Shown: positions 32,915 through 41,657, counted from the first letter of the stretch. The stretch: 64,000 nucleotides of DNA from Spirosoma linguale DSM 74 (GCA_000024525.1 CP001769.1:6295001-6359000), one strand, 5' to 3'. Numbers and translations: made by a program. The notes: generated by a model from the letters alone, not told the origin.

Positions 32915-33988
32915 TTAAATATTGGCAGACAACCGGGCTACCATACTGTCGTGGATCTGGGTCATGGTCTCCTTCAAGTCGAAGGTCCAGTCCCAGCCCG
33001 AATAGTGCGCCTTGAATTTGCTCAGGTCCGAGATGTACCAGATGTGGTCCCCACTCCGGTTAGTCTCCGAGTACTGGTAGTTCATCTTGTTGCCCGAAAT
33101 CTGCTCACACAACGCAATCGCTTCCAGCATCGAACAGTTGGCGTAACGACCACCCCCCGCGTTGTAAACTTCTCCCGGACGCGGGTTCTGGTAGAAGTGC
33201 CAGAACATGTTCACCAGATCCCAGCTGTGAATGTTGTCCCGCACCTGCTTGCCCTTGTAGCCGAACACCGTGTACTGGTTGCCCGTGATAGCACACTTCA
33301 TCAGGTACGACAGGAAGCCGTGCAACTGCGCCCCCGAGTGGTTAGGACCCGTCAGACAGCCGCCCCGGAAAACGCCCGTGTTCATGCCGAAATAGCGACC
33401 GTACTCCTGCACCATAATGTCGGCGGCCACCTTGGAGGCTCCGAAGACCGAGTGCTTGGTGTGGTCGATGCTCATGAATTCGTCGATACCATTCTCGAAG
33501 TAAGGATGGTTCTGGTCGATCTCCCAGCGGGTGTCGGTCTCGATGAGGGGCAGGAAGTTGGGGTTGTCGCCGTAAACCTTGTTGGTAGAGGTGAAGATGA
33601 AGACAGCCTCGGGGCAGTGCAGGCGAGTCATCTCCAGCATGTTGAGGGTGCCTACAGCGTTGACCCCAAAGTCGGTGAAGGGTTCGCGGGCGGCCCAGTC
33701 GTGGGAGGGCTGAGCGGCCGTATGGAGGACGAGCTTGATGTCGGTGCCGTACTGCTGGAAGATGGGCTGGAGCTGGTCGACCTGTCGGATGTCGGCGGCT
33801 TCGTGTTTATAGGTGGCATAGGCGCTGGCGAGTCGGTTGCGGTTCCACTCGGTGGAGCCGTCGGTGCCGAAGAAGTACTGGCGCATGTTGTTGTCGATGC
33901 CGATGATGAGGTCGAATTTGTCGGCGAAGAAGGCGACGGCTTCACTGCCAATCAATCCGGCCGATCCTGTAACGAGTGCAATCTTCAT
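32915..33988 (-). CDS. NAD-dependent epimerase (CDP-paratose 2-epimerase-like)
   Basis: 357 residues from the ATG for [14 protein letters not shown] (glycine motif 8-14). Extended SDR with [28 protein letters not shown] (133-140) and [20 protein letters not shown], matching the CDP-tyvelose/paratose epimerase group. The usual YxxxK is FGASK (F182, K186), so the catalytic tyrosine is a phenylalanine. From memory a large bacterial subgroup has this change. Codons end in C or G far more than in neighbouring genes, and the opposite strand is open for 1155 bases because of that bias. First gene of the 34-27 kb cluster. It presumably supplies a modified NDP-sugar. Confidence 0.8.
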   Translation of the reverse strand: MKIALVTGSAGLIGSEAVAFFADKFDLIIGIDNNMRQYFFGTDGSTEWNRNRLASAYATYKHEAADIRQVDQLQPIFQQYGTDIKLVLHTAAQPSHDWAAREPFTDFGVNAVGTLNMLEMTRLHCPEAVFIFTSTNKVYGDNPNFLPLIETDTRWEIDQNHPYFENGIDEFMSIDHTKHSVFGASKVAADIMVQEYGRYFGMNTGVFRGGCLTGPNHSGAQLHGFLSYLMKCAITGNQYTVFGYKGKQVRDNIHSWDLVNMFWHFYQNPRPGEVYNAGGGRYANCSMLEAIALCEQISGNKMNYQYSETNRSGDHIWYISDLSKFKAHYSGWDWTFDLKETMTQIHDSMVARLSANI

Positions 33989-34145
33989 ATCAATTAAAGA
34001 AAACAAGGGGGTATTACTAGCAGAATAATGCTATTTCCCTGGGTGAACATCAAACAAAAGTAACGCAAAAATTTAGACTTATAGTGCCGTATGTCTACTA
34101 AAACGCACTAGAAGAAACCGATTTTTACCAAGCGGACAGGTAAAC

Positions 34146-34189
34146 TAAAAGCGGTGAACCAGCGCCTTTACGCTAATTCACCGCTTTTA
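34146..34189 (-). terminator. Terminator of the small lipoprotein gene
   Basis: TAAAAGCGGTGAA (34146-34158) pairs perfectly with 34177-34189, with an inner AGCG/CGCT stem. On the minus strand the stem is followed by a T/A-rich run, 20 bases after the lipoprotein stop. Confidence 0.8.
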
Positions 34190-34208
34190 TTACGTTTAAT
34201 AAACTAAT

Positions 34209-34487
34209 TTATGCGCCTTGCCCGATGGTTCCGGCACCAAATAATTTTTCACGAATTTTCTGGGTCCGTGCGTCTAAATCTGGATTAGGCGTGTATTGAT
34301 ATTTTGTTTGTACAGCAGCAGAGTCTCTACCCGCTCCGTATACTTCAGGATCGCCTGCCCGGTAATCAGCCCGGTAATCATTGGCCCGGACATCTTTCTG
34401 ACGAATTGTGTTATATTTCTGATAGTCGCAGGATGCCAGCGATAAGACCGCTACAGCCAACAAACCTATGCTTTGTACGCGTTTCAT
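34209..34487 (-). CDS. Small lipoprotein, unknown function
   Basis: 92 residues from the ATG for MKRVQSIG (the longer frame starts at GTG). A lipoprotein signal with lipobox LASC (Cys at about 20) is clear. The mature part is short, hydrophilic and Tyr/Arg/Asp-rich (DYRADYRAGDPEVYG) and ends in a helix. Probably anchored in a membrane facing the periplasm or surface. Has its own strong promoter and terminator, so it is an independent, likely well-expressed unit. Confidence 0.7.
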   Translation of the reverse strand: MKRVQSIGLLAVAVLSLASCDYQKYNTIRQKDVRANDYRADYRAGDPEVYGAGRDSAAVQTKYQYTPNPDLDARTQKIREKLFGAGTIGQGA

Positions 34488-34513
34488 AGCCACTTGATTA
34501 CGAATTGATTCGG

Positions 34514-34545
34514 CAAAAATAGGTCAGACCGCTTAGGTTTCCAAA
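34514..34545 (-). promoter_or_regulatory. Consensus promoter of the lipoprotein gene
   Basis: On the minus strand TTTG (34545-34542), a 20-base spacer, and TATTTTTG (34521-34514) match both Bacteroidota elements exactly. The ATG is 27 bases downstream of the -7 box. Confidence 0.7.
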
Positions 34546-34561
34546 CCGAAGGCCCCACTTC

Positions 34562-36304
34562 TTACCGGCTAGTTCCGGTTAATTTTTCAATCTCCTCCCA
34601 TACAAAGCCCATTAGCTCGCGGATATGCTCCTGCGAAAAGTCGAAGGGTACGTTCGCTGCTGCATAAATCTCCCGAATGGGTGCTTTGTAGCCCAGACTC
34701 AGCGCCTGCTTGTATCCATCCAAACCCGCTTTTGGATCGCGACGGTAATTTCGCCAAACTCCGATAGCCCCTAACTGAGCAATTCCGTACTCAATGTAAT
34801 AGAACGGTACTTCGTATAAATGAAGCTGGCGCTGCCACAGGTATTCCTGATAAAAGGCAAAGCCATTCCAGTTGGTAACTGTATCGGCAAACTGATTGTA
34901 TATACGTACCCAGTTTTCCCGTCGTTCGGCATCGGTATGCGTGGGGTTTTCATAAATCCAGTGCTGAAATTTGTCGATGGTAGCTACCCAAGGGAGCGTT
35001 TCAATAATCGACTCCAGGTGCTGAAGTTTAGCCCGGCGCAGTTCCTCGGGGTTCTCGAAAAACACGTCCCAATGGTCCATCGACAGCAGTTCCATACTCA
35101 TGGAAGCCAGTTCGGCAACTTCCATCGGGGGATTACGGAACGCTTTAAGCGATAAATCGCGGGTCAGGAAGGAGTGAACAGCGTGCCCTCCCTCGTGGAC
35201 CATCGTTACCAGATCGCGCAGGCTGGAGGTGGCGTTCATAAAAATAAACGGTACGCCAATTTCTTCGAGGGGATAATTATACCCGCCGGGTGCTTTGCCC
35301 TTCCGTGACTCCAGATCGAGGTGGCCCATGGCCCGCATGATCCGCAAATCGTCGCCCAGTTCCTTGTCGAGCCGGTCGAAACAGGTAATCGTTTTCTCCA
35401 GCAGTTCGGCTCCCGTAGCAAACGGCTTTAGCGCTGAGCGACCTTCCACATCCACCTTGGCATCCCAGGGACGCAGGGGATCGACCGATAGCTTTTTCTT
35501 ACGTTCTTCGGCCAGTTCGTTTAGTAAAGGCACGACAGCTTCAGCAACCGACTCGTGGAAGTTGATACAATCTTCCGGCGTGTAATCGAAGCGACCCAGA
35601 GCAGCAAACGAATAATCGCGGAAGTTGGCAAAGCCTGCATTGACGGCTATCTGATGCCGTAAATCGCGCAATCGGTCGAACAGTTGATCCAACGTTTCGT
35701 GATCCTGAAAACGTCGCTCCCAGATTTTGCGCCAAGCTTCTTCCCGCACGGCCCGGTCGGTCGACTGGAGCCGGTCGCTGGCTTCGGGCAGGGTCATTTC
35801 GCGCCCATCGATCTGCACCGTCATGGCCCCAACAATAGCGCCGTATTTGCGTTCTTCGGTCTGTAGTTCGGTTTGGAGCGGCACGTTTTCGTCCCGAAAA
35901 ATTTCGATGGCTTTTTTCATGCCCCGTACCATTACGTCGTACCCATCATCGGTCAGCTGACTCAGAAAAGGACTGTTAACCGCTTTCAGGTCCAGCTCAT
36001 TACCGTAGGTGGTCATGGGCGGCTGAATTTCGGCAATGAAGAAATTCAGCTGATTAACCAGTTCCTCATTGGCCGTGTCGCAGGTCATGCGGATGTAACG
36101 CCAGGCAAAATTCTCGGATAGGTACGATTCCAGCTCGCTCCGGTCGATGAGCCATTGCTTAAGCTCGTCGGCATTGTCGATGGCTCGGTCCAGCAGTTCT
36201 TCATATAAAGGCTTTACATCGTCCCAACTGGTTAGTTCGATGGTTTCACCAATAAAAGAACGAGTTGGCCGGGCCGGAAGATTCAGGGTTTGATTTGCTG
36301 TCAT
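34562..36304 (-). CDS. M3 family oligoendopeptidase
   Basis: Zinc metallopeptidase of 580 residues, starting at the ATG for MTANQTLNLPARP. The HEGGH zinc motif lies in TMVHEGGHAVHSFL, followed 25 residues later by the third-ligand Glu region MEVAELASMSME. Length and the C-terminal IEYGIAQLGAIGVWRNYRRDP fit the PepF/M3 oligoendopeptidases. It cleaves short peptides in the cytoplasm. Divergent from the BlaI-like gene. Confidence 0.92.
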   Translation of the reverse strand: MTANQTLNLPARPTRSFIGETIELTSWDDVKPLYEELLDRAIDNADELKQWLIDRSELESYLSENFAWRYIRMTCDTANEELVNQLNFFIAEIQPPMTTYGNELDLKAVNSPFLSQLTDDGYDVMVRGMKKAIEIFRDENVPLQTELQTEERKYGAIVGAMTVQIDGREMTLPEASDRLQSTDRAVREEAWRKIWERRFQDHETLDQLFDRLRDLRHQIAVNAGFANFRDYSFAALGRFDYTPEDCINFHESVAEAVVPLLNELAEERKKKLSVDPLRPWDAKVDVEGRSALKPFATGAELLEKTITCFDRLDKELGDDLRIMRAMGHLDLESRKGKAPGGYNYPLEEIGVPFIFMNATSSLRDLVTMVHEGGHAVHSFLTRDLSLKAFRNPPMEVAELASMSMELLSMDHWDVFFENPEELRRAKLQHLESIIETLPWVATIDKFQHWIYENPTHTDAERRENWVRIYNQFADTVTNWNGFAFYQEYLWQRQLHLYEVPFYYIEYGIAQLGAIGVWRNYRRDPKAGLDGYKQALSLGYKAPIREIYAAANVPFDFSQEHIRELMGFVWEEIEKLTGTSR

Positions 36305-36395
36305 AGGTCTTGTCATGTAGCCGGGCCGCCAGTCCAATAGAAAGCCGCGCCAGCCACAGGTTAGTTTTTCAGGTGCTGTTTAGTCAGGAGTATGC

Positions 36396-36407
36396 GGCCT
36401 TCAGGCC
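36396..36407. repeat. Single GGCCTTCAGGCC half-palindrome
   Basis: GGCCTTCAGGCC has the same TTCA loop as the REP-like cores. It occurs alone upstream of the M3 peptidase gene and may be a solitary REP unit. Confidence 0.35.
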
Positions 36408-36448
36408 ATGCTACAGTAAGCCATTATGAAACTTTTTTGTTCACGAAC

Positions 36449-36479
36449 TTGCAACTACGAAATCATTCGTATATGTTTA
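36449..36479 (+). promoter_or_regulatory. Promoter of the BlaI/M56 operon
   Basis: TTG (36449-36451), 20-base spacer, TATGTTTA (36472-36479, one mismatch to TAnnTTTG). The first operator dyad fills the spacer and the second covers the predicted transcription start. Confidence 0.6.
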
Positions 36480-36496
36480 CTACGAAATTATTCGTA
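36456..36496. promoter_or_regulatory. Two BlaI-type operator dyads
   Basis: TACGAAATCATTCGTA (36456-36471) and TACGAAATTATTCGTA (36481-36496) share perfect TACGAA-N4-TTCGTA arms and are centred 25 bases apart. They flank the -7 box of the regulator gene. BlaI/MecI repressors bind such dyads as dimers, so self-repression is the natural reading. Confidence 0.85.
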
Positions 36497-36504
36497 GATA
36501 GATT

Positions 36505-36870
36505 ATGAAGCCAACCGACTCCGAACTGGAAATCCTGCATGTGCTCTGGGCCAATGGTCCCAGCACGGTGCGGCAAGTCCACGAGAAGCTAAGCCAAAGC
36601 CGCGACATCGGCTACACAACGGCCTTGAAATTAATGCAGATTATGCACGAGAAAGGCTTTGTATCGCGTGAAGAAGAGGGTCGCTCGCACACGTACACAG
36701 CACTCGTCAGTGAAGAAGACACGCAGCGGAATCTGGTCGACCGCTTTGTGGAAACGGCCTTTCGGGGTTCGGCATCCAAGCTGGTGATGCAGATTCTGGG
36801 CCAGCACAAGGCCTCACGCGAAGAGCTGGACGAGATCAAAAAGCTGCTGAATGATTTAAACCGGGATTAA
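36505..36870 (+). CDS. BlaI/MecI/CopY-family transcriptional repressor
   Basis: 121-residue winged-helix repressor. MKPTDSELEILHVLWANGPS and VREVHEKLS-like VRQVHEKLS begin the DNA-binding domain, GYTTALKLMQIMHEKGFVSRE is the recognition region, and the C-terminal helices (LVMQILGQHKASREELDEI) form the dimer. A peptidase-cleavable site between the domains is expected but not identifiable by eye. Two operator dyads precede the gene and an M56 sensor peptidase follows 30 bases downstream, making a BlaI-BlaR1-like pair. No beta-lactamase gene is part of the operon. Confidence 0.92.
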   Translation: MKPTDSELEILHVLWANGPSTVRQVHEKLSQSRDIGYTTALKLMQIMHEKGFVSREEEGRSHTYTALVSEEDTQRNLVDRFVETAFRGSASKLVMQILGQHKASREELDEIKKLLNDLNRD

Positions 36871-36895
36871 CAGGATTTAACTGATTAACAGGATT
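36865..36895 (+). repeat. Tandem GATTAACAGGATT direct repeat
   Basis: GATTAACAGGATT occurs at 36865-36877 and 36883-36895, an 18-base period, across the BlaI stop codon and the short gap before the M56 gene. Confidence 0.5.
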
Positions 36896-36900
36896 GTGTC

Positions 36901-39153
36901 ATGAATTACATCCATCTCCTCTCCAGCCCGGTTACCGAGGCCCTTGGCTGGACATTACTCCACGCCGTTTGGCAGGGGTTCTCGCTGGTACTACCCGTTG
37001 CGATTGTCCTGCACCTGCTGCGCCATCGGTCGAGTGGGTTGCGCTACCGGGTGGGCACATTAACGCTACTAGCTCAGTTGCTGATGTCAGCGGCTACGTT
37101 TTCCCTGTATTACAAACCTCTGGCTGGTAGCGTCTCGCCCAAGTCCATGACAATGGCGATGCAAACGATGCCGATTAGCTGGCAGACGATGACCCAAACG
37201 CTGCCCTGGCATCAGCAGGTACAACTGTTTCTGGAGAACCACCTTAGCCAGTTTGTCTTGATTTATCTGATTGGGGTGGCCCTGTTCGGAGTACGGCTGG
37301 CAGGGGGCTGGCTCTACCTGCAACGGCTCACAAAAACGGCCTCCGAACCCGCTTCTACGGTTTGGCTGCAACTCACCAACCGTCTTCGGTCAACGCTGGC
37401 GATCCCGGGCTTGGTGCAGGTTCGGGAATCAGCCCGGATTGGCGTACCAATGGTGGTGGGTGTACTAAAACCGGTTTTACTGTTGCCGGTCTCGCTGGCC
37501 TCCAACCTGACCACACGCGAAATAGAAGCGATCCTGGCGCATGAGTTGGCACACATCAAACGGCATGATTACGCGGTCAATCTGCTGCAATCGGTTATTG
37601 AAGTGCTGTATTTCTTCCATCCGGCGCTGTGGTGGCTATCGGCGCGGGTACGGGAAGAACGCGAACACTGCTGCGATGACCTGGCCGTACAGGCTTGCGG
37701 TGGCGACGGGCGAATTCTAGCGCAGGCGTTGGCGCATGTCGAAGAACTTCGGTTGCTTCAGCTCAATGCGGCCCCAACGCTGGCGATGGCTTTTGCCAGC
37801 AAGCGACAGCATTTACTGCATCGGGTTCGGCGGATGCTGGGTGTGCCCACGCGCCCGTTCGTTTCCAACGGTAGTCTGGCAGGGTTGACACTGGCGACCC
37901 TCCTGCTGATGAGCGTGTCCGTCTACGCGGTTCAGCAACAGGAAAAGCCGAAGTCCAAACTGAAGAGTAGCCAACCGACGCCAACCCGAAAACATAAAGC
38001 AGGAAATGGTACTGAGTTTAGCATTACCGATAATCGGAAAGTGGACTACATTATCTGGAAAGGCAAGAAATTACCTGCCAAACGGGTAGCCCAGTTACAG
38101 CACCAGCTCGATCAGGTGATGGCGGGCCAGCTAAACCTCGACGATGTAAAACAGCCCGACCGGGATATTCTGCTGACCATCATCGAAACGAATTACGGAC
38201 ACCAAAAAGGAATGGAAGCGCTGGCGGAGGGATTAAGCCATATTGACTACAGCAACATTGTGGCATCGGCGCTAACGAACATCCCACTCAGCCCCGATGG
38301 TACCGTGGAAGGGCTGGCCAGGGTTAATTACGATTCGATCATCAACAATGCATTTGCGTCGTTACCGGCCCTGCCCGTTCTACCCGATTCACTTGGCAAG
38401 TTCAATCAGCTGAATCAGCGGTTGCTTGACAATGATACGCTTCCCAAAGAATTTCAGAATAAATTTCTGGAACTTAAGCGCAAGTACGATCAAGTGGCGA
38501 CGCAGTTGACGGAGCAAGAAAAGGCTATGGAAAGCTATTCGGCCCAAATGAAGGAGCCGATAAAGCAGTGGCGACGTATGGAACTGGAGCAACGCAAATT
38601 GCAGGAACAGATGGCTTATATGCAGAAACAAGCTTCCCGAGCCGACTTCCGTACCATCAATGATGCGCTTCTGGCGGAAATCGCAACCGCCGAAAGCAAC
38701 CTGTCTGAACTTCGCAAACAGATGAATGAGCTAAAACTTAGTAAGATTAGGCCGCACTCGGACAAGATGTCCAAAGCGTTTAAACGGCTGGAAAGATTGA
38801 GGGATTCTATTCGCATCAGTGAAGGCGACCTATTAAATCCACCATTCGAAGATCTCAACCTATCTGAACCATCCCCATCGGAAGATAGAATGATCGAGTA
38901 CGAGTATGACTTACGAAAGGTTCGGCCCCGGCGCATTAGTCCGGCCAGACCTCCACGGGGAGTTATCGCGCCCGCAGCACCTGCCGAGCCAATAGCACCA
39001 TTGGTCAACGCACCCGCCCCGCCACCACCGGCCAGAGCCGTTAAACCGTTACGTGGCCGGGCAACGCTACCCGCTGTTCCAAAACCGCCGAAACCAGCCA
39101 AAGCGCCCAAAGCAGAACTGCCTGAGGTACCCGAATTACCCGAAAAGCCGTAA
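36901..39153 (+). CDS. M56 family sensor metallopeptidase (BlaR1-like) with long coiled-coil tail
   Basis: 750-residue membrane peptidase that presumably senses an envelope signal and triggers loss of the BlaI-like repressor. The N-terminal 340 residues hold several membrane helices and the zinc site HELAHIKRHDY (H214, E215, H218), with EREHCCDDLAVQ supplying the third ligand. Instead of the penicillin-binding sensor of BlaR1, the C-terminal 400 residues begin with a basic segment, contain a charged coiled coil (about 490-650) and finish in a Pro/Ala-rich tail (APPPPARAVKPLRG, PKPPKPAKAPK). What this tail senses is unknown. Forms an operon with the repressor. Confidence 0.85.
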   Translation: MNYIHLLSSPVTEALGWTLLHAVWQGFSLVLPVAIVLHLLRHRSSGLRYRVGTLTLLAQLLMSAATFSLYYKPLAGSVSPKSMTMAMQTMPISWQTMTQTLPWHQQVQLFLENHLSQFVLIYLIGVALFGVRLAGGWLYLQRLTKTASEPASTVWLQLTNRLRSTLAIPGLVQVRESARIGVPMVVGVLKPVLLLPVSLASNLTTREIEAILAHELAHIKRHDYAVNLLQSVIEVLYFFHPALWWLSARVREEREHCCDDLAVQACGGDGRILAQALAHVEELRLLQLNAAPTLAMAFASKRQHLLHRVRRMLGVPTRPFVSNGSLAGLTLATLLLMSVSVYAVQQQEKPKSKLKSSQPTPTRKHKAGNGTEFSITDNRKVDYIIWKGKKLPAKRVAQLQHQLDQVMAGQLNLDDVKQPDRDILLTIIETNYGHQKGMEALAEGLSHIDYSNIVASALTNIPLSPDGTVEGLARVNYDSIINNAFASLPALPVLPDSLGKFNQLNQRLLDNDTLPKEFQNKFLELKRKYDQVATQLTEQEKAMESYSAQMKEPIKQWRRMELEQRKLQEQMAYMQKQASRADFRTINDALLAEIATAESNLSELRKQMNELKLSKIRPHSDKMSKAFKRLERLRDSIRISEGDLLNPPFEDLNLSEPSPSEDRMIEYEYDLRKVRPRRISPARPPRGVIAPAAPAEPIAPLVNAPAPPPPARAVKPLRGRATLPAVPKPPKPAKAPKAELPEVPELPEKP

Positions 39154-39154
39154 C

Positions 39155-39240
39155 GTAGTGCCGGGCGTCCCGCCCGGGTGTGTATTGCGTAACTAGTTGC
39201 CGTTACGTTTTCAACACCCGGGCGGGACGCCCGGCACTAC
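39155..39240. repeat. GC-rich double palindrome after the M56 gene
   Basis: 27-base arms (39155-39181 and 39214-39240) are perfect reverse complements; each contains CCGGGCGTCCCGCCCGG, itself a hairpin. Located between convergent genes and of the same two-hairpin design as the REP-like elements. Confidence 0.9.
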
Positions 39241-39251
39241 ACTAACCGCCA

Positions 39252-40322
39252 CTATTCAATTTCAATGACTACATCACGTCCGTCGGGGTGGGCTACACAG
39301 GTGAGCACATAACCGGCTTTCAGTTCGGATTCCGACAGGCCGTCCTCTTCATCCAGCTTCACTTTTCCGGATATGCACTTGCCCAGACAGGCCGTACACA
39401 TGCCCGCCTGACACGAATACGGCAGGTCGATGTCCAGATCCAGAGCTGCTTCCAGAATGGTCTGGTGTGGGGCGACGGCAAATTTATACTCGCTGCCTTC
39501 ATACAGGACCGTTACTTCCGGCGAACCGCTCTCGGCAGCTGTAATCGGCTCCTCGACCACTTCACCAGCCGCCACGGGAGCTGTAGCAAAGCTTTCTTTA
39601 TGCACACGCTCCGCCGATACACCCACCAGCGACAACGCCGAACGGGCTTCGGCCATCATGCCATCGGGTCCGCACATGTAGAAACTAGCATTCTGCAACT
39701 CAGCCTGCGACAGTTGATCGAACAGTTTAGTTAGCGAATGCTGATTTAAGCGACCTTCGGCACCCGTCCAGCCATACGAAGGCTGGCTCAGCACGTGCGT
39801 TACCTGAAAGCGCGACTTTCCATATGCCTGTTCCATGGCATCCAGATGCGCTTTGTAAATGATCGACGACTGATTTCGGTTACCGTAAATAAGCCAGATC
39901 CGGCTGTTGGGCTCCACATGAAGGGTCGACTTCGCCATGGAAAACAACGGTGTAATGCCGCTCCCAGCCCCAATCAGCACGAGTGTCCGACGGCCTTGTG
40001 GCTCCAGTTTCGGTACGAACGTACCCATCGGCTCCAGGCTTTCGATAATGTCGCCGGGCTTGATCCGGTCGCAGAGGTAATTCGACGCGAGCCCGCCGGG
40101 AACGCGTTTTACCGAAACCGCCAGCGACACATCAACATGGGGCGACGAGGCCATAGAGTAGGACCGGCGCACCTTCTGCCCGTTGATGTTCAGCAGGAAT
40201 GTCAGGAACTGACCGGGTTGGTAGCGAATTTCTTCGTTGATGGGGTGCCAGAAACTTATTGTCACAGCGTCGGCCGTTTCGCGGACAACGTCTTTAACTT
40301 TCAAAAAATACCGATTTGCCAT
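39252..40322 (-). CDS. Ferredoxin reductase with C-terminal 2Fe-2S domain
   Basis: 356 residues in three domains: FAD-binding barrel (about 1-105; RRSYSMASSP, GGLASNYL), NAD(P)-binding domain (about 110-240; VLIGAGSGITPLFSM, FYMCGPDGMM) and a plant-type 2Fe-2S domain (about 265-356) with CQAGMCTACLGKC plus a later Cys in VLTCVAHP. The architecture matches PaaE/hydroxylase reductase components, passing electrons from NAD(P)H to an oxygenase or desaturase. No oxygenase component is adjacent. A TACCTTTG box (40450-40457, minus strand) matches the -7 consensus exactly. Confidence 0.93.
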   Translation of the reverse strand: MANRYFLKVKDVVRETADAVTISFWHPINEEIRYQPGQFLTFLLNINGQKVRRSYSMASSPHVDVSLAVSVKRVPGGLASNYLCDRIKPGDIIESLEPMGTFVPKLEPQGRRTLVLIGAGSGITPLFSMAKSTLHVEPNSRIWLIYGNRNQSSIIYKAHLDAMEQAYGKSRFQVTHVLSQPSYGWTGAEGRLNQHSLTKLFDQLSQAELQNASFYMCGPDGMMAEARSALSLVGVSAERVHKESFATAPVAAGEVVEEPITAAESGSPEVTVLYEGSEYKFAVAPHQTILEAALDLDIDLPYSCQAGMCTACLGKCISGKVKLDEEDGLSESELKAGYVLTCVAHPDGRDVVIEIE

Positions 40323-40449
40323 TACTATTCAGATTGTCTTTCAGCATGGAGCGACGGGAGCAGACAGGAATTATCCTATTTTCTGTCGATTTCTCCGGTA
40401 GCAATCAGGTTCTGATCGCTATCTGTTCATTCCATTGATTTCTTTTTTG

Positions 40450-40457
40450 CAAAGGTA
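40450..40457 (-). promoter_or_regulatory. Candidate -7 box upstream of the ferredoxin reductase gene
   Basis: TACCTTTG on the minus strand fits TAnnTTTG exactly, 127 bases before the start codon. No convincing -33 TTTG at the right distance. Confidence 0.4.
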
Positions 40458-40475
40458 CAAGTGAACGGGTGGAAC

Positions 40476-41321
40476 TTACCCATTTTTATGAAAATCCACG
40501 AGCGCTACAGCGGGTGCTTTGGTGATACGACCCATTGTTAAACCGGTTTGTTCGACGGCTTCCCGCAGTTGATCGGCAAAGTAATACGCAATTGAGCCAA
40601 CGAAATGAACGGGCCACGTTTCGGACTCCGGAAATCGCCTTACATAAGTCGTCAGAAAGAGTACAAAAGCGTCGGTTACTAGCTTCGTTACGTACGGCTC
40701 ATTGAGATGGGCAAACAGAAAGGGCGTAAAGGACGCGAAGTACCGGTTCGGATACGGTTTCTGGTACGCATTTTCCAGCAAGGTTGCCCGGTCGAGCGCG
40801 TACTGGTTCTGGAAGGCTTCTCGCAAATCGGCGGGTAGCCGTTCCTGAAAAAAGTCGCGAACGAGGGTTTTACCCAAGTAGCCACCGCTCCCCTCATCGC
40901 CCAGCCAAAAGCCCAGCGACTGAATACCCCGCGTAAGTTGGGTGCCGTCGTAACAACAGGCATTGGCCCCGGTACCGAGAATACAGACAATTCCCGACTC
41001 ATGACCCAGGGCAGCCCTTGCCGCTCCCACCATATCACTATTCACTTCAACCGTTTGTAAAGTCGGCAGCACAGCCCGCAAGGCATCGGCAATGATGTGA
41101 TTTACCGCTGGCCCCGTGCAGCCGGTACCATAGTAAAAAACGTCCGTTACGGCAGCATCCGTCAGATACGGAATTAGCTGTGTCTGCAACGTTGCTACGA
41201 TTTGTTGAGTAGTCTGATAATATGGATTGAAACCATCCGTTTGAATAGCGCGGGGCTGTCCATCAGCAGTTACCAGTTGCCAGTCGGTTTTTGTTGAACC
41301 GCTATCAGCGATTAAAAGCAT
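40476..41321 (-). CDS. BadF/BadG-type ATPase, N-acetylglucosamine kinase-like
   Basis: 281-residue actin-fold ATPase. ADSGSTKTDWQLV (residues 5-17) is the phosphate-1 loop, CILGTGANACCYDG the second, and GFWLGDEGSGGYLGKTLVRDF the adenosine region. This set is characteristic of the GlcNAc kinase-like branch and fits an amino-sugar recycling role. It lies 29 bases downstream of the small cytochrome b5-like gene on the same strand, so they are probably co-transcribed. Confidence 0.88.
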   Translation of the reverse strand: MLLIADSGSTKTDWQLVTADGQPRAIQTDGFNPYYQTTQQIVATLQTQLIPYLTDAAVTDVFYYGTGCTGPAVNHIIADALRAVLPTLQTVEVNSDMVGAARAALGHESGIVCILGTGANACCYDGTQLTRGIQSLGFWLGDEGSGGYLGKTLVRDFFQERLPADLREAFQNQYALDRATLLENAYQKPYPNRYFASFTPFLFAHLNEPYVTKLVTDAFVLFLTTYVRRFPESETWPVHFVGSIAYYFADQLREAVEQTGLTMGRITKAPAVALVDFHKNG

Positions 41322-41350
41322 AAGTAAATCGAGTAACGTAACGGTTGCGA

Positions 41351-41599
41351 TTAACGTAGTTTGCCGACAGCGGTAAAACGGGCAAAAACGCTGTTCGAAT
41401 GGGGCGCATCAACGAGTTCGTCGGTGAGGTCCTGCCCGGCCCAGTGTTCGTAGTGCTTGCCATTGCGCCAAAGGCGTGAGTTCGACAGGTCGTAAATGAT
41501 CCCTTCGTACGCGCACCATACCTCGTCCCGGTCCTGTCCGTTTCGCAGGGCCAGTTGCGATCGGGTGTAGATTGGCAATGGCGCTTCATGAGTTGGCAT
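41351..41599 (-). CDS. Cytochrome b5-like heme/steroid-binding protein
   Basis: 82-residue protein with the small cytochrome b5-like fold: LPIYTRSQLALRNGQD, VWCAYEGIIYDLSNSRLWRN, GKHYEHWAGQDLTDEL and a terminal APHSNSVF. Two His residues (in KHYEH and APHS) are plausible heme ligands. Cytoplasmic, no signal peptide. The group is annotated as predicted heme/steroid binding; function unproven. A TAATTTTG box at 41658-41665 (minus strand) is a possible promoter. Confidence 0.8.
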   Translation of the reverse strand: MPTHEAPLPIYTRSQLALRNGQDRDEVWCAYEGIIYDLSNSRLWRNGKHYEHWAGQDLTDELVDAPHSNSVFARFTAVGKLR

Positions 41600-41657
41600 G
41601 GTGTATCCGTTCAGTCAAACTACAGGAATAATTGATCATCCTTTTTGTGAGTGACAA

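Noticed and set aside
32843..33997. 384-codon open frame on the plus strand
   Set aside because: It is antisense to a clear epimerase gene and results from that gene's C-ending codons; no family features and it includes part of the REP-like repeat.
36865..36895. Iteron-type replication origin
   Set aside because: Only two copies of GATTAACAGGATT, inside an operon; too few for an origin and no initiator gene nearby.
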